Assembly: GCA_027019085.1 (NCBI GenBank)
Contig: JALUXG010000042.1
Span: 62,001-126,000, forward strand
Length of the DNA: 64,000 bases
Origin: Rhodanobacteraceae bacterium
GTDB lineage: Bacteria; Pseudomonadota; Gammaproteobacteria; Xanthomonadales; Rhodanobacteraceae
Direction: 5' to 3'
Shown here one piece after another: positions 28,129 through 36,715 of the stretch (position 1 is its first letter; each line of letters begins with the position of its first letter). A program made the translations under genes and the position numbers. Under the pieces are notes generated by a model that saw only the letters and a list, made by a program, of their open reading frames with translations, searched no databases and was not told the DNA's origin.

Positions 28129-28239
28129 ACCCGCCGAGCCTGCCGTGCGGCGTTCTGTCACAGGGCTTTGCTTCTTAAGCTTGATCAAAGCTGGCCAGGG
28201 GCATGCTGCAGACTCTCTGGAGTCCTTTCGAGGTGACGC

Positions 28240-29298
28240 ATGCCCCGCGTCCTTGCCGTGCTTTCCTGTCTCGCGCTGCTGGCCGCCGCACCCCGTGCGC
28301 ACGCCGATGCCATGCTCAAGCTGACGCCGGCCCAGCACCGGGCGCTGGGTGTGCGCAGCGCGCCCCTGCAGGCTGCCAGCAACGTGCCGATCGCCGATCT
28401 TCCGGCCGTCGCCAGGGCGCCGCTCGAGGACAGCGCGGTGGTCACGACGCCATTTGAAGGGATCACGGTGGCGGTACTGGCGCGCGAAGGCCAGAGCGTG
28501 CGCAAGGGCCAGACGCTGGCACGCATCCAGAGCCGCGAGGCCATGCGCCTAGGCAGTGAGCGGGTGGACGTGCGAGGCCGTCTGCAAGTCGCCGAAGCCC
28601 GCCTGAAGCGTGAGCGGAAGCTGCTCGCCGAGGGCATCATCCCGGCGAGTCGCGTCGAGACCGCGCGAGCCCTGCGCAATGCACTGGCGGCCCGCTGGCG
28701 CGAACTTGCAGCCGCAGGCGACATGGCGCCGCAGGCAGCAAACCAGCCGCCGGGCATCTATGCATTGCGCGCGCCGATGAGCGGGCGCGTGATCGAGCGC
28801 GACCTGCGCCTGGGCGAGTCGGTCAAGTCCCTGCAGAGGGCCTTCGTGGTCGCCGCCCCGGGCCGGGTGATGCTGGAGATGCTGGTGCCTGCGCACGAGG
28901 CCGTGCGGCTTCACAAAGGGATCCAGGTGCGCAGCGAGGACGGCGGCCGCGGCGTGGTCGAGGAGATCGGCGGCACCGCCGATCCGCGCTCGCAAACCGT
29001 GCGGGTACGTGCGCTCGTGACCGGTTCGCACCTGCTGCCCGGCATGCACACCACGGCCACCCTTCTGTTGCCGGCAGCGAAGGGCACCTGGCAGGTGCCT
29101 TCCGCGGCGGTGGCCGAATACGAGGGACGGCGGGTAGTGTTCGTCGTGCGACCGGGCGGTTTCGAGGCGGTCCGGGTACAGCGTCTGGCACAGACCGCGC
29201 GGGGGCAAAGCGTGATCCGCGGTGCGCTGGGTGCGAAGGATCGCGTCGCCGTGGCCGGCGTCGGTGCCCTGAAGGCCATGCTGCTGGCGGGGAACTGA
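28240..29298 (+). CDS. RND periplasmic adaptor (membrane fusion protein)
   Basis: The 352-residue secreted protein has a signal peptide cut near residue 22 (HADA). It shows the lipoyl/barrel-sandwich halves (VVTTPFEGITVAVLAREGQSV and APMSGRVIERDLRLGESV), an alpha hairpin around 100-160 and a beta-barrel toward the C-terminus. It would link the inner-membrane pump to the outer-membrane channel. No N-terminal Met-rich or His-rich metal site of the CusB/CzcB kind is visible. The pump gene starts one base after its stop. Confidence 0.88.
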   Translation: MPRVLAVLSCLALLAAAPRAHADAMLKLTPAQHRALGVRSAPLQAASNVPIADLPAVARAPLEDSAVVTTPFEGITVAVLAREGQSVRKGQTLARIQSREAMRLGSERVDVRGRLQVAEARLKRERKLLAEGIIPASRVETARALRNALAARWRELAAAGDMAPQAANQPPGIYALRAPMSGRVIERDLRLGESVKSLQRAFVVAAPGRVMLEMLVPAHEAVRLHKGIQVRSEDGGRGVVEEIGGTADPRSQTVRVRALVTGSHLLPGMHTTATLLLPAAKGTWQVPSAAVAEYEGRRVVFVVRPGGFEAVRVQRLAQTARGQSVIRGALGAKDRVAVAGVGALKAMLLAGN

Positions 29299-29299
29299 C

Positions 29300-32200
29300 A
29301 TGCTGCAGCGGCTGATCGCCTTTTCCCTGTCTCAGCGTATGCTGGTCCTGCTGGGCGCGCTGGCCGTGGTCGGCGCGGGCATCTTCGCCTACCTGAAACT
29401 GCCCATCGACGCCTATCCGGACATCGCGCCCACCCAGGTCAAGCTGGTTCTCAAGGCACCGGGCATGACGCCCGAGGAAGTGGAGAACCGCGTGGTGGTG
29501 CCGCTGGAAATGGAGCTGCTGGGCATTCCGCACGCCGCCATTCTGCGTTCGGTCTCCAAGTACGCCATTGCCGACATCACGCTCGACTTCCAGGAGGGCA
29601 CGGACATCTACTGGGCCCGCCAGCAGGTATCGGAGCGCCTGGCTTCCGTCATCGGACAGCTTCCGAAGGATATCAGCGGCGGGCTGGCGCCGATCACCAC
29701 GCCGCTCTCGGACATGCTCATGTTCACCATCGAGGGCGGAGGGCTGGATCTGGCCCAGCGCCGTACCTTGCTGGACTGGACGATTCGACCTGCACTGCGC
29801 ACGATTCCGGGCGTCGCCGATGTCAACGCCCTGGGTGGCAAGGTACGCAGTTATCGGGTCACGCCGGATCGTGCACGGCTGTCGGCGGCCGGTTTGCATT
29901 TTCGCGATGTTGCCGATGCGATCGAGCGCAACAACCGCAATGACGGATCCGGGCGCCTGCGAGACGGTGACGATGCCGTGATCGTGCGCGCGCAAGGGGC
30001 GATACAGAGTCTCGAGGACCTACGCCGCGTGGTGATTGCCAGCCGCGACAGACGGCCTGTGCGCGTGGGCGACGTGGCCAAAGTGCACTACGGCAGTCTG
30101 ACCCGCTATGGCGCGGTGACACGCGACGGTACCGGCGAGGCCGTCGAGGGGTTGGTGGTGGGTCTTCGTGGCGCCGATGCTTCCCGGGTGGTGAGGGACG
30201 TGCAGGCGCGACTCGGGGAGATCGGGAAGACGCTGCCGAAAGGGGTGCGGATCGAGGTGTTCTACAACCGCGGCGCCCTGATCGAGAAGGCCGTGGACAC
30301 CGTGCGCCGGGCGCTGATCGAGGCCACCGTGCTGATCGTCATCCTGCTGCTGCTGTTCCTTGGCGAACTGCGGGCGGCGCTGGTGGTGTCGATCACCTTG
30401 CCGCTGGCGGTACTCGGGGCCTTCGTGCTGATGCGCAGCTTCGGACTCAGCGCCAACCTGATGAGTCTGGGCGGCCTGGCCATCGCCATCGGGCTGCTGG
30501 TCGATGCCGCCGTGGTGGTGGTGGAAAACGCGGTCAGTCACCTGCATCCGGACGGGCATGGAACACCGTTGCCACGCCTGCACCGGGTTTACCGTGCGGC
30601 ACGCGAGGTGGCGGTGCCGGTCATTTCGGGCATCGTGATCATCGGACTGGTCTTTCTGCCGCTGCTCAGCCTGCAGGGGTTGGAGGGCAAGTTGTTTGCA
30701 CCGGTGGCGCTGACCATCGTCTTCGCCCTGGCGGTCTCCCTGCTGCTTTCGCTGACCGTGGTGCCGGTGTTGTGCTCGCTTGTGCTGCGTGAGCGCGGGC
30801 ATACGACACCGTGGCTGATGCGCTGGCTGGAACGCGGTTACCGGCCACTGCTGGAAGCCGCGCTTGGGCATCCGCGCGTCCTGGGTGCCCTGGCCATGGG
30901 GGCCTTGCTGGTCGGTGGACTGGCCTATCTGGGCACCGGCAAGACCTTCATGCCGGTCATGGACGAGGGCGACGTGCTGATGCAGCTCACCAAGCAGCCC
31001 TCGATCAGCCTCGAGGCATCGCGGGATCAGGACATGGCCGTCGAGCGCGCCATCCTCACGCATATCCCCGAGGTCGAGCACGTCATCGCGCGCGTCGGTT
31101 CGGACGAACTGGGCCTGGATCCGATGGGCCTCAATGAAACTGACATGTTTCTCGAACTCAAGCCCAAGGCGCAGTGGCGCGTGCAGGACAAACGCTGGAT
31201 CGAGGACGAGCTGCGCCGCGTGATGCAGGATTTTCCCGGCATCGAATACGGGTTCACGCAGCCGATCCAGATGCGCGTGTCGGAAATGCTGACTGGCAGC
31301 CGTGGTGACGTGGCGGTGAAGGTGTTCGGTCCGGACAGGGAAAGGCTGTACGACATGGCCAACCGCATCGCGAAGATCCTCGAACGCACGCGCGGCAGCC
31401 AGGACGTGATCGCGCAGACCCAGGAGGGTGTGCGCTATCTCGGCGTGCGCATCGACCGGCAGGCAGCCGGTCGCTTCGGACTGGATGTGGCCGCGGTGGA
31501 GGACGAGTTGCGCGGCCAGCTGGAGGGCCTGCGCGCGGGGTCGGTGCTGAAACAGCAGCGGCGCGAACCGATCGTGGTGCGCGGCGAACGTGCGCTGAGC
31601 GACACCCCGCCCTTGTTCGAGCGCATGAACCTGGCCACACCGGAGGGCGGACAGGTGCCGCTGGAGCGGATCGCCAAAATCGCGCCGACGACCGGCCCGG
31701 TGCAGATCCGGCGCGAGAACGGCTCGCGATTCGCCCTGGTGCAGGCGAACGTGAGCGGGCGTGACCTGGTGGGTTTTGTCGAGGCGGCGCGTGCCGAAGT
31801 GGCGAAGTCGGTGCACCTTCCCGCGGGCTACAGCATTACGTGGGGCGGCCAGTTCGAAAACCAGCAGCGCGCCGCGGCGCGTCTGGCCCTGGTCATTCCG
31901 CTGGCGCTGGCGCTGATCTTCCTGGTGCTTTTCTCCACCTTCGGATCCCTGCGCCAGGCCACGCTGATTCTGGCCAACGTGCCGTTCGCCCTGGTCGGGG
32001 GCATCGTCGCCCTGTGGCTGTCGGGGCAGTATCTGTCGGTGCCGGCCTCGGTCGGCTTCATTGCGCTGCTCGGAATTGCCGTACTCAACGGCCTGGTTCT
32101 GGTTTCCCATTTCAACCACTTGCGCGCCACGGGCATGGATCTGGAGCAGGTGGTGCGCAGCGGCGCGATGCGGCGTCTGCGCCCGGTCATGATGACCGCC

Positions 32201-32377
32201 TCCATCGCCGCGCTCGGGCTGGTTCCGCTGCTGTTTGCAAGCGGCCCCGGTTCGGAGGTGCAAAAACCCCTGGCGGTGGTGGTGATTGGCGGCCTGGTGA
32301 CCAGCACTGCGCTGACCCTGCTGCTGCTGCCCGTTCTGTACCGTCGGTTCGGCGAGCCGCGCCGTGCCAAGGAGTGA
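29300..32377 (+). CDS. Heavy-metal efflux RND transporter (CusA/CzcA family)
   Basis: This 1,025-residue pump has 12 helices and two large periplasmic loops. HME-class signatures are LPIDAYPDIAPTQV near the N-terminus and DFQEGTDIYWARQQVSERL. The helix-4 proton-relay block reads AIGLLVDAAVVVVEN (Asp402, Glu409), with Ala396 where CzcA-type pumps have an extra Asp (DFGxxxDGA). This AIG-DAA form is that of CusA-like (HME4) pumps, which favours Cu(I)/Ag(I). However, the loop equivalent to the CusA Met site reads DEGDVLMQLTKQPSIS without the same Met, so the substrate remains open. The adaptor gene is upstream; the DUF3240 and channel genes are downstream. Confidence 0.93.
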   Translation: MLQRLIAFSLSQRMLVLLGALAVVGAGIFAYLKLPIDAYPDIAPTQVKLVLKAPGMTPEEVENRVVVPLEMELLGIPHAAILRSVSKYAIADITLDFQEGTDIYWARQQVSERLASVIGQLPKDISGGLAPITTPLSDMLMFTIEGGGLDLAQRRTLLDWTIRPALRTIPGVADVNALGGKVRSYRVTPDRARLSAAGLHFRDVADAIERNNRNDGSGRLRDGDDAVIVRAQGAIQSLEDLRRVVIASRDRRPVRVGDVAKVHYGSLTRYGAVTRDGTGEAVEGLVVGLRGADASRVVRDVQARLGEIGKTLPKGVRIEVFYNRGALIEKAVDTVRRALIEATVLIVILLLLFLGELRAALVVSITLPLAVLGAFVLMRSFGLSANLMSLGGLAIAIGLLVDAAVVVVENAVSHLHPDGHGTPLPRLHRVYRAAREVAVPVISGIVIIGLVFLPLLSLQGLEGKLFAPVALTIVFALAVSLLLSLTVVPVLCSLVLRERGHTTPWLMRWLERGYRPLLEAALGHPRVLGALAMGALLVGGLAYLGTGKTFMPVMDEGDVLMQLTKQPSISLEASRDQDMAVERAILTHIPEVEHVIARVGSDELGLDPMGLNETDMFLELKPKAQWRVQDKRWIEDELRRVMQDFPGIEYGFTQPIQMRVSEMLTGSRGDVAVKVFGPDRERLYDMANRIAKILERTRGSQDVIAQTQEGVRYLGVRIDRQAAGRFGLDVAAVEDELRGQLEGLRAGSVLKQQRREPIVVRGERALSDTPPLFERMNLATPEGGQVPLERIAKIAPTTGPVQIRRENGSRFALVQANVSGRDLVGFVEAARAEVAKSVHLPAGYSITWGGQFENQQRAAARLALVIPLALALIFLVLFSTFGSLRQATLILANVPFALVGGIVALWLSGQYLSVPASVGFIALLGIAVLNGLVLVSHFNHLRATGMDLEQVVRSGAMRRLRPVMMTASIAALGLVPLLFASGPGSEVQKPLAVVVIGGLVTSTALTLLLLPVLYRRFGEPRRAKE

Positions 32378-32381
32378 ATGC

Positions 32382-32693
32382 ATGCTGACCCTGAAACGAC
32401 TCACACTGAGCGTGCCGCGTGCGCTTGAGGAAACGGTGACCGAAACCCTGCTCGCTATGCAACCGGAAGTGCCCGGGTTCAGCGCGCTCGAAGGTTCCGG
32501 CCACGGCGAGGGGTTTGATCACGCCGGAGTCGAGGAACGCGTGCGCGGCGCCATTGCGCGCCGCCTGATTCTGCTGGTGCTGCCCGGCGAGGATGTCGTG
32601 CGCGTACTCGATCAGTTGCGCCGTACCCTGCCGCACCCGGACATCGTGTGGTGGGTGGAACCGGTGGAAGCGATGGGGAGGCTGGACCGATGA
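32382..32693 (+). CDS. DUF3240-family protein of the RND operon
   Basis: The 103-residue cytoplasmic protein has no signal or membrane segment. It resembles DUF3240 proteins, which are encoded beside CzcA/CusA-like pumps and have a PII-like ferredoxin fold in outline (TLSVPRALEETVTETLLAM; GAIARRLILLVL). It could be a small regulator of the pump, by analogy with PII-like proteins; this is inference. GGAG lies 7 bases ahead of ATG. The stop overlaps the next start (ATGA). Confidence 0.78.
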   Translation: MLTLKRLTLSVPRALEETVTETLLAMQPEVPGFSALEGSGHGEGFDHAGVEERVRGAIARRLILLVLPGEDVVRVLDQLRRTLPHPDIVWWVEPVEAMGRLDR

Positions 32694-34000
32694 GTCACGC
32701 CCGGTTGTCACTGATGATCGTGCTGCTGGTCGGCTCCGCGCAGGCACTCGCCGCACAGGCCCCGCCAGCGATGTCTCCACTCCCGCCCGAGCGTCTGGCG
32801 CTGGCTGCGATCGAACACACGCCGGAAGTGCGCGAGGCCGCGGCGGTCCTGCAACGCGCCGAGGCCGAGGCACGCCTGCGCGCTGCGGGACCGCATGAAA
32901 CCGTGATCCAGGTGATCCCGCAGCGGCGGCGGGTTCGGGGTGGTCCTAGCTTCAACGAATGGGAAGCGGAAATCTCCCGGGCCGTACGCTGGCCGGGCAA
33001 AGCGCGACTGGACCGTGCCATCGGCAGTCATGGTGTCGAGGTGGCGCAGCTGCAACTGGCCGATGCACATCATGCCGGTGCACGCCGTCTGCTGGCCTTG
33101 TGGTCCGACTGGCTGCGCGCGGCGGCACGGGCTTCGGTGCGACAACGGCAGGTGGCCCTGTGGGAGCGTGACCGCAAGGCCATCGCGCGCCGCGTGACGC
33201 TCGGTGATGCAGCGCAGCGCGACCTGTTGGCGGCGGACGCGGAACTGGCGCGGTCACGGGCTGACGCACTCGAAGCCGATACCGTCCTGCAGGAGTCGCG
33301 CATCCGTCTGCTCAGCCGCTTCCCGCGCCTCCCCCTGCCGGAACGTGTACCCGCGGGCGCCAGGCCAGATGCGCTGGAAGGCACGCCAGCGGGCTGGGTC
33401 GGAACGATTCTTGCGCGCAGCCATGAAATAGGCGCGGCTCGGGCCCGGGTAAAGCTGCTGCAGGCCCAGGCGCGGCGTGTGCGTGCCGACCGCCTGGCCG
33501 ATCCCACACTGGGCCTGCGCGTGCTCAATGACCTGGGTGGGCGGGAACGGGCCGTGGGCCTGGTGCTCAGCATTCCTATCGGCGTGCGTCAGCGCAGTGC
33601 GAAGGCCGCCGCCGCCGCCGCCGATGCCCTGGAGGCGCAGGCTTGGGCCGCCATGGTACGCCGCGACGTGAGCCGCGATGCGCGCGAGGCGGTGACCCGC
33701 GCCCGTGCCGCGCAGGCCATCTGGCAACGCTATGCGCAGGCTGCCCGCGCCGCGACGGACAGCGCTGCGCGCATCGAACGCGCCTACAGTCTGGGCGAGA
33801 GCGGCCTGGCCGAGCTGCTGACGGCACGCCGCACGGCATTGGAGGCACAGCTTTCCGAGCAGCGTGCGCGCATCGATGCGATCGAGGCCGTGGCCCGCGT
33901 ACGCGTCGACGCGCACGGATTGTGGCATCACCATACCGGGGGTTCGGACGTGGGCGGACATGCGCAAGGCGATTCAGGGCTGCGTCTGCCGGATCTTTGA
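32690..34000 (+). CDS. TolC-family outer-membrane channel of the RND system
   Basis: The 436-residue protein has a signal peptide (cut near residue 21) and the repeated long-helix, TolC-like architecture. It corresponds to CusC/CzcC, the outer-membrane exit of the pump. No lipobox Cys is apparent, unlike CusC. The start at 32690 follows GGGGAGG and overlaps the DUF3240 stop. It is the last gene of the adaptor-pump-DUF3240-channel operon. It is distinct from the second TolC gene at 49.6-50.9 kb. Confidence 0.88.
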   Translation: MSHARLSLMIVLLVGSAQALAAQAPPAMSPLPPERLALAAIEHTPEVREAAAVLQRAEAEARLRAAGPHETVIQVIPQRRRVRGGPSFNEWEAEISRAVRWPGKARLDRAIGSHGVEVAQLQLADAHHAGARRLLALWSDWLRAAARASVRQRQVALWERDRKAIARRVTLGDAAQRDLLAADAELARSRADALEADTVLQESRIRLLSRFPRLPLPERVPAGARPDALEGTPAGWVGTILARSHEIGAARARVKLLQAQARRVRADRLADPTLGLRVLNDLGGRERAVGLVLSIPIGVRQRSAKAAAAAADALEAQAWAAMVRRDVSRDAREAVTRARAAQAIWQRYAQAARAATDSAARIERAYSLGESGLAELLTARRTALEAQLSEQRARIDAIEAVARVRVDAHGLWHHHTGGSDVGGHAQGDSGLRLPDL

Positions 34001-34004
34001 GCGG

Positions 34005-34024
34005 GCGCCGTCCACAGTCGGCGC
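34005..34024. terminator. Short GC hairpin after the RND operon
   Basis: GCGCCG (34005-34010) and CGGCGC (34019-34024) form a 6-bp stem with an 8-base loop between two converging genes. There is no U-run; tentative. Confidence 0.25.
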
Positions 34025-34051
34025 ATGGCCGATGTGTTCAGTACAAGGAGC

Positions 34052-34393
34052 TCAGCGCGGCGGCGCGGCTAGTTCGCGCGCGTTGAGAAAGCCGTCGCGG
34101 TTGCGGTCCTGGCGATGGAATGTCCGCGCCAGGTTTGCCTGGTACTGGCGCTCGGTGATGGCGGCATGGCGGCGTGGGCCGGGCGGCTGTTCGCTGCGTT
34201 CGATGACGCCGTCATGGTTGCGGTCCATGGCGCGGAAGCCGCGCATCATGTGCGCCTGATACTCGGCCAGGCTCACCCTGCCGTCGCCGTTGCTGTCGAA
34301 CACGCGCAGGTAGCCCGACACCGTCGACGGGTGCGCTGCGTGCGCGGTGGGCAGCAGCAGGACCAGTCCCGCGGCCGTGAGCCACGCGCGCAT
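34052..34393 (-). CDS. Secreted EF-hand calcium-binding protein
   Basis: The 113-residue protein has a signal peptide (residues 1-20) and three EF-hand loops with canonical acidic spacing: DSNGDGRVSLAE (33-44), DRNHDGVIERSE (57-68) and DRNRDGFLNARE (96-107). It is a probable periplasmic Ca2+ binder of unknown partner. Its ATG overlaps the folE stop (TGATG), so it is translated together with folE, an odd pairing with no known functional link. Confidence 0.87.
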   Translation of the reverse strand: MRAWLTAAGLVLLLPTAHAAHPSTVSGYLRVFDSNGDGRVSLAEYQAHMMRGFRAMDRNHDGVIERSEQPPGPRRHAAITERQYQANLARTFHRQDRNRDGFLNARELAAPPR

Positions 34394-34986
34394 CAGTGCC
34401 CGTCGATGTCGATGAAGCGCAGGAACTCGGCGCGCGTGCGTGCATCCTCGCGGAAGCTACCGAGCATCTGGCTGGTCACCATCGACACCCCGCGCTTGTG
34501 CACCCCACGCGTGGTCATGCATTCGTGCTGGGCATCGATGACCACGCCCACGCCGCGCGGCTGCAGGGTCTCGGCGATGCAGTTGGCGATCTGTGCGGTA
34601 AGTTTTTCCTGCACCTGGAAACGGCGTGCGAAGCCGTCGACCACGCGCGCCAGCTTGCTGATGCCCACCACCTTGCGGTCCGGCAGGTAACCCACGTGTG
34701 CGCGCCCGATGATCGGCGCCATGTGGTGCTCGCAGTGACTTTCGAACTCGATGCCGCGCAGCACCACCAGTTCGTCGTAGCCGTCCACTTCCTCGAAGGT
34801 GCGGCGCAGGTACTCGGCCGGATCCTCGCCGTAGCCCGAGAACCAGTCGCGGTAGGCCTTGACCACCCGCCTGGGGGTGTCGATCAGGCCTTCACGGGCG
34901 GGATCCTCGCCGGCCCAGCGCAGCAGGGTGCGTACGGCCTCCTCGGCCTGTTCCGGGCTGACATCGTTTCGGGACGGATCGTTCAT
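34393..34986 (-). CDS. folE: GTP cyclohydrolase I
   Basis: The 197-residue enzyme opens GTP to 7,8-dihydroneopterin triphosphate, the first step to folate. Zinc ligands are Cys85 and His88 ([10 protein letters not shown]) and Cys156 (HECMTTRGV). [13 protein letters not shown] and SMVTSQMLG are family blocks. The start at 34986 has AGGTCC ahead; a TACACT at 35013-35018 (minus strand) may be its -10 element. The frame runs on to 35052, but that extension is unlike the family. Confidence 0.96.
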   Translation of the reverse strand: MNDPSRNDVSPEQAEEAVRTLLRWAGEDPAREGLIDTPRRVVKAYRDWFSGYGEDPAEYLRRTFEEVDGYDELVVLRGIEFESHCEHHMAPIIGRAHVGYLPDRKVVGISKLARVVDGFARRFQVQEKLTAQIANCIAETLQPRGVGVVIDAQHECMTTRGVHKRGVSMVTSQMLGSFREDARTRAEFLRFIDIDGH

Positions 34987-35111
34987 GGCTGGACCTGCGC
35001 TGACAGAGTTGAAGTGTATCGTGAACCGGCATCTTGCCGATGCCGGGAACACATGTTCATACGGCGCTGCGTGGTGCTCGGATGTTGCTGCCCGCGGAGT
35101 TCAGTGCATCC

Positions 35112-36554
35112 TCATTGCACGGATTCGTCATCGTCGTCCGGCGCGTGCGGGTCCGGCGGTGGGCCAAGCAGCTGCCGGCTATCCTCGCCCGATAGGGATT
35201 CGACACCGCGCAGCTTGCGTTCGATGGCGCGCGTACGCACGCCGGCACTGTCGATGCTGTTGCGCACGGTATCGAGTTGCTTGCGGGTCTTTTCCAGCAC
35301 CGCACCGAATTTGCCGAACTCGGTCTTGACCGCGCCCAGCAGTTGCCACACTTCGCTGGAGCGCTTCTCGATGGCCAGGGTACGGAAGCCCATCTGCAGG
35401 CTGTTGAGCAGGGCCGTGAGCGTGGTCGGCCCGGCGAGGGTGACGCGGTGCTCGCGTTGCAGCAGTTCGAACAGGCCCGGACGGCGGATGACTTCCGCGT
35501 ACAGGCCCTCGGTCGGCAGGAACAGGATGGCGAAATCGGTGGTGTGGGGGGGGGCGATGTACTTCTCGCGGATGGTCCTGGCTTCATCGCGAACGCGGCG
35601 CTCCAGTGCCAGCGCGGCTGCGGCCGCCGCATCGGCGTCCGCGCGGTCCTGGGCATCGAGCAGTCGTTCGTAGTCATCGCGGGGAAACTTGGCATCGATG
35701 GGGAGCCACACCTGGCCATCGCTGTCGGGACCCGGCAGGCGGATGGCAAATTCCACGCGCGCGTCCGAGCCGGGTACGGTGGCCACGTTGGTTGCGTACT
35801 GTTCGGCGACCAGAAGATCCTCGAGCAGTGCCGCCAGCTGGACTTCACCGAAGGTGCCACGGTTCTTCACGTTGCTCAGCACGCGCTTGAGGTCGCCGAC
35901 GCCGGTGGCCAGTTCCTGCATTTCGCCCAGGCCACGCTGCACGGCTTCAAGCCGATCGGAAACCAGCTTGAAGGACTGTCCCAGGCGCGTTTCCAGGGTG
36001 GTCTGAAGCTTCTCATCGACCGTGGCCCGCATCTTTTCCAGTTGCTGGGCATTGTCCTGCTGCAAGGACTTCAACTGCGCTTCCAGGGTGTTGCGCACCT
36101 CGGCCAGGCGTTTCTCGTTTTGTTCGGTCAGCAATTGCAGGCGGGCTTGCAACTGCTCGCCGAACTGCAGTTGTCCGGCGCGGGTTTCCTCGCGTGCCTT
36201 GCGGGCATCTTCGACCAGGCCGTTGCGCAGGGTCTCCAGGCCGCGGTCGGTGCGTTCGGTCAGTTGCGCCAGGCGCTGGCCGAAACCCTCGATGCGCTCG
36301 CGTTGTTGCTGGCCGGCGCTTTCCAGTTGCTGTTGCACATGGGTACGGAACTGTTCGAAAGCCTGGGCCAGTTCGCCGCGTCCTCCGCGTTGTTCCTCGC
36401 GGAACACGCGTTCCAGCCGCTCGTTGCCGTCACGCAGGTTTTCCAGGTGCGCCAGCAGTGCCGATGGCGTGCGCTGGCGCCAGAGCAGCACGAGCAACAG
36501 CAGGACGACGATCCCCAGGATCGAGATCAGGATCAGCAGGGCAGTGTCGGGCAT
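35112..36554 (-). CDS. rmuC: DNA recombination protein RmuC
   Basis: The 480-residue protein has one N-terminal transmembrane helix (about 5-24), a long Gln/Glu-rich coiled coil (about 35-210) and the conserved RmuC domain (about 230-420). The domain shows LSNVKNRGTFGEVQLAALL, WLPIDAKFPRDDYERLL and FLPTEGLYAEVIRRPG. RmuC limits inversions at short inverted repeats, and the domain has a nuclease-like fold. GGAG lies 5 bases before the ATG, and TACACT (36582-36587) may be the -10 box. Confidence 0.94.
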   Translation of the reverse strand: MPDTALLILISILGIVVLLLLVLLWRQRTPSALLAHLENLRDGNERLERVFREEQRGGRGELAQAFEQFRTHVQQQLESAGQQQRERIEGFGQRLAQLTERTDRGLETLRNGLVEDARKAREETRAGQLQFGEQLQARLQLLTEQNEKRLAEVRNTLEAQLKSLQQDNAQQLEKMRATVDEKLQTTLETRLGQSFKLVSDRLEAVQRGLGEMQELATGVGDLKRVLSNVKNRGTFGEVQLAALLEDLLVAEQYATNVATVPGSDARVEFAIRLPGPDSDGQVWLPIDAKFPRDDYERLLDAQDRADADAAAAAALALERRVRDEARTIREKYIAPPHTTDFAILFLPTEGLYAEVIRRPGLFELLQREHRVTLAGPTTLTALLNSLQMGFRTLAIEKRSSEVWQLLGAVKTEFGKFGAVLEKTRKQLDTVRNSIDSAGVRTRAIERKLRGVESLSGEDSRQLLGPPPDPHAPDDDDESVQ

Positions 36555-36715
36555 GGGCGCTCCAGGGGATACTTTGTGCCCAGTGTACGACGCCCTTTCT
36601 CACAGGCTGAGCCGCGGCCTGCCTGAACTCTCGCCGTGCCATCGCTGGGTGTGGTGACCCGGGCGTGCCACCATGGAGGGGTGACGAAGGTATCGATGAC
36701 GTGAGGAGGCAAGCG

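Noticed and set aside
28175-28192. TTGATCAA palindrome before the RND adaptor gene as a known copper box
   Set aside because: It is too short and does not match a known CusR/CopR or CzcR box. It is kept only as a possible operator in the two-component finding.
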